A stretch of DNA of 6,857 bases. Source: Allorhizocola sp044869915 (lineage in GTDB: Bacteria; Actinomycetota; Actinomycetes; Mycobacteriales; Micromonosporaceae). Location of the stretch: contig JBIOYB010000259.1 in NCBI GenBank assembly GCA_044869915.1, forward strand, positions 1 to 6,857, in the 5' to 3' direction. The translations under genes were made by a program, and so were the position numbers. Positions 6,808 to 6,857 of the stretch are shown in pieces. A model generated the notes under the pieces. The model was not told the origin of the DNA and searched no databases. It worked only from the letters and a program-made list of their open reading frames with translations. The stretch's first letter is position 1, and each line of letters opens with the position of its first letter.

Positions 6808-6857
6808 TTTCCCGACCTTGATCGTGGTAAGAAAAGCGGTGTGATAGCGCCGCGTTT
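6808..6857 (-). promoter_or_regulatory. Leader of the DUF559 gene, with a Shine-Dalgarno candidate
   Basis: On the minus strand, AAGG (6816-6819) lies eight bases before GTG 6807 and supports that start. The rest of this edge is the least GC-rich stretch nearby (around 6825-6836), as expected of a promoter region, but I cannot assign -10 and -35 boxes with confidence. A plus-strand gene may begin just beyond the window. Confidence 0.4.

Noticed and set aside
6818..6846. Possible plus-strand promoter starting at TTGATC (6818-6823)
   Set aside because: At 17-18 bp spacing the -10 position reads GTGATA or TGATAG, a poor match, and no downstream gene is visible in the window.
1..6857. tRNA, rRNA, CRISPR array, insertion sequence
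   Set aside because: No cloverleaf-like sequence, spaced repeat array, transposase motif or terminal inverted repeats were found on either strand.

Overview
The window is very GC-rich, with strongly G/C-biased third codon positions that open long antisense frames. It carries an XRE/STAND/TPR regulator, a secreted multi-propeller protein and a DUF559-type protein. Together these point to a chromosomal stretch of a filamentous actinomycete. A Micromonosporaceae-like or Streptomyces-like host is my guess from style, not something I could test here. There are three full genes, almost no spare DNA, and one small gene remnant.

Layout. (1) Minus strand, 18-3182: a secreted 1054-residue protein. It has a signal peptide, an N-terminal calcium-binding FG-GAP/VCBS-type propeller of about six blades, a central zinc metalloprotease domain with an intact HExxHxxGxxH site, and a C-terminal YVTN-type propeller. 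(2) A 98-bp divergent intergenic region, 3183-3280, with short direct and inverted repeats that could be operators. (3) Plus strand, 3281-5794: an XRE-type HTH fused to a STAND/NB-ARC ATPase and TPR-like helices. It contains the only in-frame TTA codon of the three genes. (4) A short convergent junction, 5795-5892, filled by a near-exact copy of the last 24 codons plus stop of the next gene. (5) Minus strand, 5893-6807: a winged-helix plus DUF559 (PD-(D/E)XK, Vsr-like) protein of 304 residues. (6) 6808-6857: its upstream leader.

How they may work together. The regulator and the secreted protease are divergently transcribed from one short shared region. The simplest inference is that the STAND regulator controls the protease gene and/or itself, possibly under developmental (bldA-type) control through its TTA codon. 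The DUF559 gene is convergent and probably independent. The duplicated tail beside it suggests it once had a tandem paralogue that was mostly deleted. I do not see a demonstrably new defence or mobile system. The most unusual items are the propeller-protease-propeller architecture and the 79-bp duplicated gene tail.
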